NCBI RefSeq assembly: GCF_001320245.1 | Contig: NZ_BCBA01000060.1 | Span: 1 to 63,298, forward strand | From: Pseudomonas sp. NBRC 111124 | GTDB taxonomy: Bacteria > Pseudomonadota > Gammaproteobacteria > Pseudomonadales > Pseudomonadaceae | Direction: 5' to 3' | Length of the DNA stretch: 63,298 bases | Shown: piece after piece, positions 1 to 8,054 of the stretch | How positions within the stretch are numbered: the stretch's first letter is position 1 | How the letters are laid out: the number at the start of each line of letters is the position of its first letter | The notes under the pieces: model-generated | What the model was told of the DNA's origin: nothing | Database searches by the model: none | Seen by the model: only the letters and a program-made list of their open reading frames with translations | Position numbers and translations under genes: made by a program

Positions 1-218
1 TTCTTAACAACCTAACTCGTTGAATTTCAAGGAGTTTGTCGTTCCGATGTCGCTGGAAGTGGGGCGCATTATAAGGGGATTCAAAACGCCGTCAACCCTT
101 AATTTCATGAAAGTTAAACAATCGATAAAAGCCTATGAAAGGCACCTTGCACCTCACACCCTCCATTGCGCACTATATTGCACACCCCGCCCCTCCGCCC
201 AAGGATAGCCGCGCCGAA
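1..218. other. Gene-free left edge and upstream region of the exporter gene
   Basis: No coding frame with a ribosome-binding site is visible before the exporter start at 219. The first ~110 bases are AT-richer than the surroundings and look like the far side of an intergenic region whose other gene lies outside the window. The part next to the exporter holds a palindromic operator candidate at 165-185, listed separately. Confidence 0.5.
165..185. promoter_or_regulatory. Palindromic operator candidate upstream of the RhtA-like exporter
   Basis: The core GCACTATATTGC (170-181) is an imperfect palindrome of GCA-N6-TGC type with TTGC before it and ACAC after it. The identical 12-base core occurs at 8615-8626, and a near copy lies at 8644-8655, between the XRE-cupin regulator and another DMT exporter. 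The inner TATATT could serve as a -10 element, so a bound protein would block or position RNA polymerase. Binding by the XRE-cupin protein is inference. Confidence 0.6.
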
Positions 219-1106
219 ATGAACACCCAGCCCCGCAGCCTGGCCGCCACTCTCTTCCCGATAGGCCTGCTGCTCATTGCCATGGCATCGATCCAGTCCG
301 GTGCCTCGCTGGCCAAAAGCATGTTTCCCATCATTGGCGCTCAAGGCACCACCACACTGCGCCTGATATTCGCCAGCATCATCATGTTGCTGATCCTGCG
401 CCCGTGGCGCGTGCGCATGACGGCCAACACCCTGCGCAACGTTGTCATCTACGGGATGTCGCTGGGCGGCATGAACTTCCTCTTCTATATGTCACTGCAA
501 ACCACACCGCTGGGTATCGCCGTTGCCTTGGAGTTCACTGGCCCGCTGGCGGTGGCGCTGTTCGCCTCGCGCCGTGCACTGGACTTTGTATGGATTGCCC
601 TGGCGGTTGCCGGCCTGTTGCTGCTCCTGCCAGTGGGGCATGGCGGCCAGCCGCTTGATGTGCCGGGTGCAGCTTATGCGCTTGGCGCGGGCGTATGTTG
701 GGCACTGTACATTCTGTTTGGCCAACGTGCCGGCGCCGAGCACGGCATCCAGAGCGCCGCCCTCGGTGTGGTGGTAGCAGCCTTGTTTGTCGCGCCCATC
801 GGCATCGTGCATGCCGGCAGCGCATTGCTCACCCCTGCCGTGATCCCTCTGGCACTGGGTGTCGCCATACTTTCGACTGCTTTGCCCTATAGCTTGGAAA
901 TGGTCGCCCTGACCCGTATGCCAGCCCGTACCTTCGGCACGCTGATGAGTATCGAACCGGCGATTGGCGCACTGTCAGGCCTGCTATTCCTCGGCGAAGT
1001 ACTGAGCACCACCCAGTGGCTGGCAATTCTTGCCATTATCACGGCCTCGGTCGGCGCCACACTGTCCATGCGCCGTGAAGCGAATCCTGCGGTTGCCGCA
1101 GATTGA
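219..1106 (+). CDS. EamA/DMT-family exporter, RhtA-like
   Basis: A 295-residue inner-membrane protein with about ten hydrophobic segments in two EamA repeats. It resembles RhtA, the threonine/homoserine exporter (early GASLAKSMFPIIGAQGTT motif, later EPAIGALSGLLFLGE). Such proteins export amino acids or related metabolites by proton exchange. The start at 219 (MNTQPRS) is chosen over an in-frame ATG at 135 because the longer version would translate through the operator palindrome at 165-185; AAGGA at 201-205 is the likely, rather distant, ribosome-binding site. The gene stands alone. Its operator-like site is shared with the XRE-cupin/DMT pair at 8.6 kb, which suggests common control. The substrate cannot be read from the sequence. 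Confidence 0.85.
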   Translation: MNTQPRSLAATLFPIGLLLIAMASIQSGASLAKSMFPIIGAQGTTTLRLIFASIIMLLILRPWRVRMTANTLRNVVIYGMSLGGMNFLFYMSLQTTPLGIAVALEFTGPLAVALFASRRALDFVWIALAVAGLLLLLPVGHGGQPLDVPGAAYALGAGVCWALYILFGQRAGAEHGIQSAALGVVVAALFVAPIGIVHAGSALLTPAVIPLALGVAILSTALPYSLEMVALTRMPARTFGTLMSIEPAIGALSGLLFLGEVLSTTQWLAILAIITASVGATLSMRREANPAVAAD

Positions 1107-1296
1107 TCTGAGAAATCTTTTCATTTGAGACGAGATTATTCATTGTCCCCACTCGCCTCGCTGATTAAGCTGTCACAGAATCATAATCTTTACGCTATCT
1201 ACTTGTACGGACACGGAAGCCGAGGAAAATTCAGGAAGAACCGAAGCGATAACGACAGGGTCAGACAGCAGATCAGCCCTGCATTTAAGGACAGGA

Positions 1297-1578
1297 ATGA
1301 AACGTATTTTGATCATCCTGGCCGTCTTGGCCATTGCCGGATGCGCCGCAACGGCCAAGACTGAGGTCAAAAAGGGGAAAAAGGGCCTGCATATCAATTG
1401 CTCCGGCCTGTCTTCGTCTTGGGACAAGTGCTACAGCAAAGCGGCCGCTTCCTGTACCGCTCGCGGCTACAAGGTGATCGCCCGCTCTGGAGACACCGAC
1501 GAGGAGCCCGGGGACTACCTGTTCGGCATCAACCCCGCCGGTTACACCAGCCGCAGCATGATTGTCATCTGCAAATAA
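1297..1578 (+). CDS. Small cysteine-rich lipoprotein of unknown function
   Basis: A 93-residue protein with a lipoprotein signal: basic start, hydrophobic stretch and lipobox AIAGC with Cys16 as the lipid-carrying residue. The mature part has four more cysteines (35, 45, 53, 92), enough for two disulfides in the periplasm, after a lysine-rich linker. There are no membrane helices besides the signal. AAGGACAGGA just before the ATG is a good ribosome-binding site. A rho-independent terminator follows directly. I do not recognise a named family; the protein looks like a short conserved Pseudomonas envelope lipoprotein. Confidence 0.8.
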   Translation: MKRILIILAVLAIAGCAATAKTEVKKGKKGLHINCSGLSSSWDKCYSKAAASCTARGYKVIARSGDTDEEPGDYLFGINPAGYTSRSMIVICK

Positions 1579-1580
1579 GA

Positions 1581-1604
1581 AAGGGCAGCCCACGCGCTGC
1601 CCTT
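1581..1604. terminator. Bidirectional terminator between lipoprotein and aminopeptidase genes
   Basis: AAGGGCAGC (1581-1589) pairs with GCTGCCCTT (1596-1604) across a six-base loop, and pyrimidine-rich sequence follows. It lies between convergent genes and can serve both. Confidence 0.8.
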
Positions 1605-1632
1605 CTTCTATTTGCCGACCTGTCAACCCCGC

Positions 1633-3441
1633 TCAAAGTGGCGCTGTGCGTGCCTTCAACCAGTCCAGCGAAGCCCCTTGCAGCAGGGGCGCCAGTCGCT
1701 CACTCACCGTTGCGTGATATTGATTCAACCAATCCCGCTCTTCCTTGGTCAGCAACTCGGGAAGCAGGCAACGGGTATCGATAGGGCACAGCGTCAGGGT
1801 TTCGAAGCGCAGGAAGTCACCAAACGCACTCTTGCCCGCCCCACGGTTGACTACCAGGTTCTCGATACGCACCCCCCAGGCACCGGGCCGATAAGTACCC
1901 GGCTCAATCGAACTGATCATGCCTTCCTGCATTGCCGTCTGCGGTGTGGTTGCCGCCTGATAGGCGATCACCTGCGGGCCTTCGTGCACGTTCATGAAGT
2001 AGCCAACGCCATGCCCGGTTCCATGGCCATAGTCGACCTGGTCCGCCCAGATCGGCGCCCGCGCGATGGCGTCGAGCAACGGTGACTGAATACCCCGCGG
2101 GAAGCTGGCACGCGACAGGGCGATCATGCCCTTGAGCACGCGCGTGCAATCCTGCTTCTGCTCCAGGGTCGGATTGCCGACCGGAACCATCCGCGTGATG
2201 TCGGTGGTGCCACCCAGATACTGCCCACCAGAATCGATCAATAGCAGGCCATCCCCTTCGATGACCGCATGGGATGCTTCGGTGGCGCGGTAATGTGGCA
2301 TGGCGCCATTGCCGTTGAATGCTGCGATGGTCGAAAAACTCAATGAGACAAAGCCGGGCCGGCGGGCACGCGCGGCGCTCAACTGCTCATCCACCGTCAA
2401 CTCGGTGATGACCTCCTGGGCCTGATGCGCTTCAAACCAGGCGAAGAATTCGCACAAGGCCGCACCGTCCTGCTCCATGACCTGGCGTACATGCATCAGC
2501 TCCTCTTCGCCTTTGCATGATTTGCTCAGCGTGGTGGGATTCAGCCCTTCGACCAATTGAACCTGGGCATCCAGGTTCTTCAGCAAACCGCAGGTCACGC
2601 GGGCCGGGTCGACCAGCAGCCGGCTAGGCGGGGCCAGCTCCGACAGCACCTGATGAACCTCCTCGTAATCGCGCACTTCGATGCCGTCGGCGTTGAGTAC
2701 CTGGCGCAAATGCTCATCGAGCTTGCCCGCACCGACAAACAGGATCGCCTGGTCCTTACCGATCAAGGCAAAGGCCACGAAAACCGGGTTGTAGGACACA
2801 TCACTGCCGCGCAGATTGAACAGCCAGGCGATGTCGTCCAGGGTCGCGATGAAATGCCAATCAGCGCCCTTTTCCTGCAGCGTTGCCCGCAGCTGGCGAA
2901 GCTTCTCGGCCCGGCTGACCGTGGCGTGGGGCGGCAGGTGCTGATAGATCGGGTTGGCAGGCAGCGCCGGACGGCCTTCCCAAACCTCGGCGAGCAAGTC
3001 CCGATCGGTTACCAGGCGTGCCTCGCGAGCCTTGAGCCGCTCTTCGAGCTGGCGCGCTGAAGCCAGCGCCATAACCGACCCATCCACGGAGACGGCGCCA
3101 CCCACCTGAATATTGTCCCCTAGCCATTCCAGCGCGCCCGGCTTGCCCGGCAACAGCTTCATCAAGGTGATACCGCTACCAGCCAGTTCTTTTTCGGCTT
3201 GCTCCCAATAGCGGCTGTCGACCCACACGCCGGCAAAATGTGCAGTCACCACCATGGTGCCCACCGAACCCTCGAAGCCCGAAAGCCAGCGACGCCCCTG
3301 CCAGTAACCCGGCAAGTATTCGGAAAGATGCGGGTCGGCCGAAGGCACCAGCAGGGCATCGACGGCCTCACGGGCCATGACTTCGCGCACGCGCGCCAAG
3401 CGCTCCGGCACACTTTGCTGAATGGTGGTCTGAACGTTCAT
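1633..3441 (-). CDS. Xaa-Pro aminopeptidase (M24B family)
   Basis: A 602-residue cytoplasmic metallopeptidase of the long aminopeptidase P type: two creatinase-like N-terminal domains (about residues 10-310) and a C-terminal pita-bread catalytic domain. The dinuclear metal ligands are visible: Asp in LLIDSGGQYLGG, Asp in TDITR, His in GTGHGVG, Glu in SSIEPGTY and Glu in VRIENLVV. It removes an N-terminal residue preceding proline from peptides. The start at 3441 (MNVQTTIQQ) has AGGAG at the right distance; a longer frame back to 3501 lacks one. It is monocistronic and converges on the lipoprotein gene across the shared terminator. Confidence 0.93.
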   Translation of the reverse strand: MNVQTTIQQSVPERLARVREVMAREAVDALLVPSADPHLSEYLPGYWQGRRWLSGFEGSVGTMVVTAHFAGVWVDSRYWEQAEKELAGSGITLMKLLPGKPGALEWLGDNIQVGGAVSVDGSVMALASARQLEERLKAREARLVTDRDLLAEVWEGRPALPANPIYQHLPPHATVSRAEKLRQLRATLQEKGADWHFIATLDDIAWLFNLRGSDVSYNPVFVAFALIGKDQAILFVGAGKLDEHLRQVLNADGIEVRDYEEVHQVLSELAPPSRLLVDPARVTCGLLKNLDAQVQLVEGLNPTTLSKSCKGEEELMHVRQVMEQDGAALCEFFAWFEAHQAQEVITELTVDEQLSAARARRPGFVSLSFSTIAAFNGNGAMPHYRATEASHAVIEGDGLLLIDSGGQYLGGTTDITRMVPVGNPTLEQKQDCTRVLKGMIALSRASFPRGIQSPLLDAIARAPIWADQVDYGHGTGHGVGYFMNVHEGPQVIAYQAATTPQTAMQEGMISSIEPGTYRPGAWGVRIENLVVNRGAGKSAFGDFLRFETLTLCPIDTRCLLPELLTKEERDWLNQYHATVSERLAPLLQGASLDWLKARTAPL

Positions 3442-3667
3442 GCGCACTCCTGCGGACACATCGGGGTTGTTCCAGGATGAGAATAATGGAACAGCGGCCA
3501 CGGAGCCGCAATCGCGACGACCGACTCACGGCATGCTATGCCCGTGATGTCACCTGCATATAAGACGATTCCTACAACCCGGCCGGGACCATCAGTCGCT
3601 TCCAGCTGAACTTACCGTTGGCACGGGCTTCACAAACTGTACATTCATTGCACACAGGCAAATCCCC

Positions 3668-4780
3668 ATGCCCAGTGTCTGCGACCAGAAGACCGCCGTG
3701 GTGCTGCTCGACACCCGCGAACACACCCCGGAACACGAACATGCCGTGCACCTGAAACTGGCTGGCCGCCTGGCCCAGCTGCTGGGCTGCGATGCCGTGC
3801 TGCCCGATGTACCGGCCAAGGACGACCCGCACTACTATTACCTACCTACCGAAACCCTGGTCGGCCCTGAGCGTTATGCCGCGATGGGTATCTACAACGA
3901 GCAAGACCTGTTCGGCGGCTTGGTCAGCCACCCCTACATGGCCACCAAGGCCATCTCTCACCCGATACCGGCCGATGCCGAATTCCCGCCGGGCTGGACC
4001 GATGCCTTTGCTCGCCAGGCCAGTGACGCCCTCCTTTGCGGCTATACCGTGTTCAGCAAGGCCGATGCTCGACGCGCCGCTCAGTTGTTACTCCGTGATG
4101 GCCCGTTACGCGTGAAACCGGTGCTGGCTTGTGCCGGCCGTGGCCAGCATGTCATTAATCAGGTAGATGAACTGGAACCGCTACTGGCCAACATCGACGA
4201 TCGGGACCTGGCCCTGTGGGGCCTGGTGCTGGAGGAGGACCTGAGCGACGTCGAGACGTTCAGCGTAGGCCAGGTCCGCGTCGCGGGCGTGACCTGCAGC
4301 TATCACGGCACTCAGCAGTTGACTCGTGACCATCAAGGGATCGAGGTCTACGGCGGCTCCGAACTGGTCGTGGTGCGGGGTGATTACCAAGCGTTGCTGC
4401 AGTTGCCTCTTGAGGATCACCTGCGCCTGGCGATCAACCAGGCCATGGCCTACGAGCAGGCCGCCGAACAACATTTCCCGGGATTTATCGCCTCGCGGCG
4501 CAACTACGACATCGCCCGCGGCACCACAGCCCAAGGCCATCTGCGCAGCGGCGTGCTGGAACAATCCTGGCGCATGGGGGGAGCCAGCAGCGCAGAGCTC
4601 CTGGCATTGCAGGCCTTCGCCGATGACCCCGCCCTGCAGCAGCTTTGCGCATCCACCCATGAAGTGTTCGGTACCCCCAACCTGCCCAGTGACGCCACCC
4701 TCTTCTATCAAGGAAACGACAGTGAACTCGGACAACTCAGCAAATACGCGCGGATTCGCCAGCATGAGCATTCAGAGTGA
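3668..4780 (+). CDS. DUF3182 family protein
   Basis: A 370-residue soluble protein that I place in the DUF3182 family from memory. The layout suggests an ATP-grasp-like fold: a mixed N-terminal part, a central region with GPLRVKPVLACAGRGQHVI, and WGLVLEEDLSD resembling the acidic metal/nucleotide-binding strand. This is inference. No signal peptide or membrane helix is present. The last 17 bases overlap the start of the alpha/beta hydrolase gene in another frame, so the two are probably translationally coupled and act in one process. The ribosome-binding site is weak. Confidence 0.8.
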   Translation: MPSVCDQKTAVVLLDTREHTPEHEHAVHLKLAGRLAQLLGCDAVLPDVPAKDDPHYYYLPTETLVGPERYAAMGIYNEQDLFGGLVSHPYMATKAISHPIPADAEFPPGWTDAFARQASDALLCGYTVFSKADARRAAQLLLRDGPLRVKPVLACAGRGQHVINQVDELEPLLANIDDRDLALWGLVLEEDLSDVETFSVGQVRVAGVTCSYHGTQQLTRDHQGIEVYGGSELVVVRGDYQALLQLPLEDHLRLAINQAMAYEQAAEQHFPGFIASRRNYDIARGTTAQGHLRSGVLEQSWRMGGASSAELLALQAFADDPALQQLCASTHEVFGTPNLPSDATLFYQGNDSELGQLSKYARIRQHEHSE

Positions 4781-5534
4781 AACCGTGGAACTGCACGTCG
4801 AAGATGACAGCATCGTCGGCACCCTGGTCAGCCCCGGCAGCAAGATGCCCGGCATTCTCTTCGTTCACGGCTGGGGCGGCAGCCAGCAGCGCGACTTGGC
4901 GCGCGCCCGGCATATCACCGGTCTGGGCTGTGTGTGCATGACCTTCGACCTGCGTGGCCACGAGAAGACCGAAAGCCAGAGACTGACCGTCACCCGCGAA
5001 CAGAACCTCAAGGACCTGCTGGCCGCTTACGACCGACTGGTCAGCCACCCGGCAGTCGACAGCAGTGCCATCGCCATCATCGGCAGCAGCTACGGTGGCT
5101 ACCTGGCTACCCTGCTGACCTTGCAACGGCCGGTAAAGTGGCTGGCCCTGCGGGTACCGGCAATGTACTGGGACGACGAATGGAACATGCCCAAGCAGGC
5201 CCTCGACCGCCAGCGCCTCAACGCGTATCGCCAGCGCGTCCTCGGCCCGGGAGACAACCGCGCCTTGGCCGCCTGTGCCGAGTTTGCCGGCGATGTGCTG
5301 CTGGTTGAATCTGAACAGGATGACTACGTGCCGCATTCCACGCTGATGAGCTACCGCTCGGCATTTGTCAGCGCTCACTCGCTGACCCACCGAATGGTCG
5401 ATGGCGCCGACCATGCGCTATCCAGCGAGGAAAGCCAGAAGGCCTACAGTTCGATCCTGGCCGCCTGGATCAGTGAAATGGTGGTCGGCGCACGCCTGGA
5501 CCGCTATCCGCACTACGCCCCCTGGTATGCCTGA
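4764..5534 (+). CDS. Alpha/beta-fold hydrolase
   Basis: A 256-residue cytoplasmic serine hydrolase. The oxyanion-hole HGWGG motif is at residues 35-39, the nucleophile elbow GSSYGG puts Ser109 in place, Asp186/Asp187 (SEQDDYVPH) and His217 (GADHAL) complete the triad. The type is that of dienelactone-hydrolase/prolyl-oligopeptidase-like esterases; the substrate is unknown. The start at 4764 lies inside the DUF3182 gene, a 17-base overlap indicating coupling. It converges on the monooxygenase gene, with tails overlapping between 5513 and 5534. Confidence 0.88.
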   Translation: MSIQSETVELHVEDDSIVGTLVSPGSKMPGILFVHGWGGSQQRDLARARHITGLGCVCMTFDLRGHEKTESQRLTVTREQNLKDLLAAYDRLVSHPAVDSSAIAIIGSSYGGYLATLLTLQRPVKWLALRVPAMYWDDEWNMPKQALDRQRLNAYRQRVLGPGDNRALAACAEFAGDVLLVESEQDDYVPHSTLMSYRSAFVSAHSLTHRMVDGADHALSSEESQKAYSSILAAWISEMVVGARLDRYPHYAPWYA

Positions 5535-5893
5535 GGGTCACCGACCTGGCAGTGCAGGCCACCATCAGCCCCACGTACCAGGCTGCGCAATGCCTGGTAC
5601 GCAGCAAAGTTGATACCTTTGGCCTGATGGCGACTGAGCAGATCGAAGAATGGCTCGTCGGCAAAGCACTGCGCCGCCTCCACCCAGGCCACGCGAGATT
5701 GCCATTGCAGGTACTGCAAGACGCGGCTGCCATCGTCGCTGGCCTGGATGCTGACACTTTGCAAGCCTTGGCAACGCGCAGCCAACGCCTCACTGCGCGT
5801 GACCAAGGCCTGCGCCAGCGAAGCCTGACGCGACGCAGGCACTTCATACTCGATCATCTGGGTAAACCACAGGGATTGCGGCGTGGCCGTCAT
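5513..5893 (-). CDS. Antibiotic-biosynthesis-monooxygenase-like protein, SoxR target
   Basis: A 126-residue protein of the ABM/quinol-monooxygenase ferredoxin-like fold (SLWFTQMIEYEVPA strand, later RVLQYLQWQS and a W-x-EAAQ helix). Members oxidise quinols or similar small molecules without cofactors, often as dimers. AAGGAG precedes the ATG. It is divergent from soxR, and a SoxR-type promoter with a 19-bp spacer (5936-5966) points into this gene. This matches the P. aeruginosa arrangement soxR-PA2274, as I recall it. A role in handling redox-cycling compounds is inference from that control. Confidence 0.85.
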   Translation of the reverse strand: MTATPQSLWFTQMIEYEVPASRQASLAQALVTRSEALAARCQGLQSVSIQASDDGSRVLQYLQWQSRVAWVEAAQCFADEPFFDLLSRHQAKGINFAAYQALRSLVRGADGGLHCQVGDPQAYQGA

Positions 5894-5935
5894 GGCAGGT
5901 CTCCTTGCTGCGGCGCTTGCTACGGATTGGCCAGC

Positions 5936-5966
5936 AGGGTAAAACCTCCACTTAACTCAAGGTCAA
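5936..5966 (-). promoter_or_regulatory. SoxR-type promoter for the monooxygenase gene
   Basis: On the minus strand TTGACC (5966-5961) and TACCCT (5941-5936) form -35 and -10 elements with a 19-base spacer, the over-long spacing MerR-family activators need. The spacer overlaps an 18-base SoxR box (5945-5962), which matches the E. coli consensus CCTCAAGTTAACTTGAGG at 14 of 18 positions. SoxR with an oxidised [2Fe-2S] cluster would switch this promoter on. Confidence 0.85.
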
Positions 5967-5977
5967 GCGATTTTTCC

Positions 5978-6430
5978 ATGTCGAGCACAACTTCAGCCAC
6001 CACCGAAAAGCTGCTCAGTGTCGGCCAATTGGCAGCGCGCAGCGGTGTGGCAGTGACCGCGCTGCATTTCTATGAAACCAAAGGATTGATCCAGAGCACC
6101 CGCAATACTGGCAACCAGCGCCGCTACCCGCGGGCCATGCTGCGTCGGGTTGCCGTGATCAAGATGGCCCAGCGCCTGGGCATACCCCTGGCCGAGATCG
6201 CTTCTGCCCTGGCTGAGTTGCCCAACGATCACACGCCGACTGCCGAAGACTGGCGGCGGCTTTCGGCGCGCTGGCGAGAGGACCTGAACCGCAGAATCGA
6301 CGAAATGGTCAGGCTGCGCGACCAACTCGATGGCTGCATCGGCTGCGGTTGCATGTCGCTGAAGGAGTGCCCGCTGCGCAACCGCCAGGACCATCTGGCT
6401 GACGCAGGGCCGGGGCCGCACCTACCCTGA
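5978..6430 (+). CDS. soxR: Redox-sensing MerR-family regulator SoxR
   Basis: A 150-residue MerR-family activator. Winged-helix DNA-binding domain at residues 11-80 (SVGQLAARSGVAVTALHFYE), dimerisation helix to about 118, and the [2Fe-2S] cluster site C120-x2-C123-x-C125-x5-C131 (GCIGCGCMSLKECPL), identical in spacing to E. coli SoxR. It senses redox-active compounds such as phenazines or superoxide generators. The start at 5978 is 16 bases after the SoxR box, so the protein may also affect its own promoter. No soxS is present, as usual in pseudomonads. The 3' end overlaps the converging GlxA-type gene by nine bases. Confidence 0.97.
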   Translation: MSSTTSATTEKLLSVGQLAARSGVAVTALHFYETKGLIQSTRNTGNQRRYPRAMLRRVAVIKMAQRLGIPLAEIASALAELPNDHTPTAEDWRRLSARWREDLNRRIDEMVRLRDQLDGCIGCGCMSLKECPLRNRQDHLADAGPGPHLP

Positions 6431-7411
6431 ACCGGGCAAGTTGAGGCGCTGCCGGTATTCGCTTGGTGTCAGCCCGGTGATGCGCTGGAACACCTTGCGG
6501 AACGCCCCTGGGTCCTGATACCCCACACCCCAGGCAATCTGCTCCACCGTACGCCGGGTGAACTCCAGCATCCGGCAGGCCCGCCCCACCCTGACCTGCT
6601 GGCAGTATTCGGTGGGTTTCAACCCGGTGGCCGCACGGAAGCGCCTGAGGAATGTGCGTTCTTCAAGCCCGGCACAGGCGGCCATGCCGGCGAGGTCGGC
6701 TTGTTGCGCACCGCCTGACTGCAACCAGTGCTGCACCCTCAGCACCGCCTGATCACCATGCTCCAGGCGCGGACTGAACAACGCCCCCGGCAACGGCCTG
6801 GTGGCCGGCTCAACGGACATGTAGCGCGCCGTTTCCCAGGCCACGGAGCCGCCAAGATAGCGCTCCAGCAGGCGCAGCCCCAGTTCGGTCCAGGCCATCA
6901 GGCCGGCTGACGTCATGATGTCACCGTCATCCAGCAGCGGCTGATTGGCCTCCACATGAACCTTGGGGTAATGCTCGGCGAGGGTCTGCGCGTAATTCCA
7001 GTGGGTACTGGCCGCCCGGCCATCGAGCAGGCCGCTGGCGGCGATGAAGAACACGCCGATGCACACCGAAGCCAGCACTGTGCCCTGGCTATGCCACTGG
7101 CACAGCGGCTGCCGATGACGCTCGAGCAGGTCAGACGCAGGCGTCGACTCAAGGCTCGGCGGAATGATCAGCACACGCAACGGCTGCCCCGTCGTGCCAG
7201 GGCTATCCTCAAGAAGCCGTAGTTGCCCCGTCTCATCGACTTGCCAGTGGCTGACACGTACCCATGGTAATTCGACCGCCCCCAGTTCGACGGCCACCCG
7301 GTTGGCCACGCTGAACAGGTCGCTCAGGCCATGAATCGCCGCGCGCTGCGCGCCCGGGTAATGCAGCAGGCCGATCTCGAGGCGGCCGCTGCTGTCAGTT
7401 TTTGCCGTCAT
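6422..7411 (-). CDS. GlxA-family transcriptional regulator (DJ-1/PfpI domain plus AraC HTH)
   Basis: A 329-residue regulator: N-terminal DJ-1/PfpI-like class I glutamine-amidotransferase fold (about 10-195) with a Cys in the nucleophile-elbow position (SVCIGVFFIAASGLLDGR), followed by a C-terminal AraC-type double helix-turn-helix (about 225-320; FLRRFRAATGLKPTEY and FRKVFQRITGLTPSEYR). The N-terminal domain usually binds a ligand rather than acting as an enzyme. The start at 7411 (MTAKTDSS) is preferred over 7447. It is divergent, 82 bases apart, from the cysteine hydrolase at 7494, its most likely target. Confidence 0.9.
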   Translation of the reverse strand: MTAKTDSSGRLEIGLLHYPGAQRAAIHGLSDLFSVANRVAVELGAVELPWVRVSHWQVDETGQLRLLEDSPGTTGQPLRVLIIPPSLESTPASDLLERHRQPLCQWHSQGTVLASVCIGVFFIAASGLLDGRAASTHWNYAQTLAEHYPKVHVEANQPLLDDGDIMTSAGLMAWTELGLRLLERYLGGSVAWETARYMSVEPATRPLPGALFSPRLEHGDQAVLRVQHWLQSGGAQQADLAGMAACAGLEERTFLRRFRAATGLKPTEYCQQVRVGRACRMLEFTRRTVEQIAWGVGYQDPGAFRKVFQRITGLTPSEYRQRLNLPGSG

Positions 7412-7493
7412 TGTGTCGATCGCGCCAATCCTCAAGTCGGTGCCCACAGCCTATAACTATCGTCATCCAACGACTACTGCCACAGGAGGCAGC

Positions 7494-8042
7494 ATGAGCA
7501 AGCAGGCCCTGATCATCATCGACATCCAGAACGACTACTTCCCCGGCGGCAAATGGACCCTCGACGGGGCCGACCAGGCCGCGGACAACGCCGCGCGCCT
7601 GCTGGCCGCGGCCCGCCAGAAGGGCGATCTTGTGGTTCACGTGCGGCATGAGTTCGAAACCGCCGATGCGCCATTCTTCGCCCCAGGCACCCAGGGCTCG
7701 GCCATTCACTCGAAGGTCACGCCAGCAGCGGGCGAACCTGTGGTGCTCAAGCACAAGGTCAACGCATTTCTGGGGACCGACCTGAAGCAGACGCTGGACC
7801 AGCATCAGGTCAAGGCCGTGACCATCGTCGGCAGCATGAGCCACATGTGCATCGACGCCGCCTCCCGTGCAGCTGCCGACTTTGGCTACGACGTCACCGT
7901 GGCCCACGATGCCTGCGCCACCTTGCCGCTGGAGTTCGATGGCAAACAGATACCGGCCGCCCAGGTGCACGACTCGGCCATGGCCGCGCTGGCGTTTGCT
8001 TATGCCAAGGTGGTGAAGACCGATGAGCTGATCAAGGGCTGA
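7494..8042 (+). CDS. Isochorismatase-like cysteine hydrolase
   Basis: A 182-residue cytoplasmic hydrolase. The catalytic triad of the family is visible: Asp10 (IIIDIQNDY), a lysine at 86 (VVLKHKVNAF) and the nucleophile Cys119 (SHMCIDAA). Members hydrolyse amides such as nicotinamide, N-carbamoyl compounds or isochorismate-like ethers; the substrate here cannot be assigned. The ATG at 7494 has a strong AGGAGG-like site. It is likely controlled by the divergent GlxA-type regulator. It converges on the XRE-cupin gene with a 12-base gap. Confidence 0.9.
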   Translation: MSKQALIIIDIQNDYFPGGKWTLDGADQAADNAARLLAAARQKGDLVVHVRHEFETADAPFFAPGTQGSAIHSKVTPAAGEPVVLKHKVNAFLGTDLKQTLDQHQVKAVTIVGSMSHMCIDAASRAAADFGYDVTVAHDACATLPLEFDGKQIPAAQVHDSAMAALAFAYAKVVKTDELIKG

Positions 8043-8054
8043 CCCTGAAAGCTG

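Noticed and set aside
1125..1364. 79-codon frame upstream of and overlapping the lipoprotein gene
   Set aside because: Overlaps the signal peptide of a better-supported gene in another frame and has no good ribosome-binding site.
3616..3660. Possible sigma-54 promoter (TTGGCACGGGCTTCACA) and a partial operator half-site (ATTGCACAC) before the DUF3182 gene
   Set aside because: The -12 GC is missing, and only one half of the palindrome is present, so neither signal holds.
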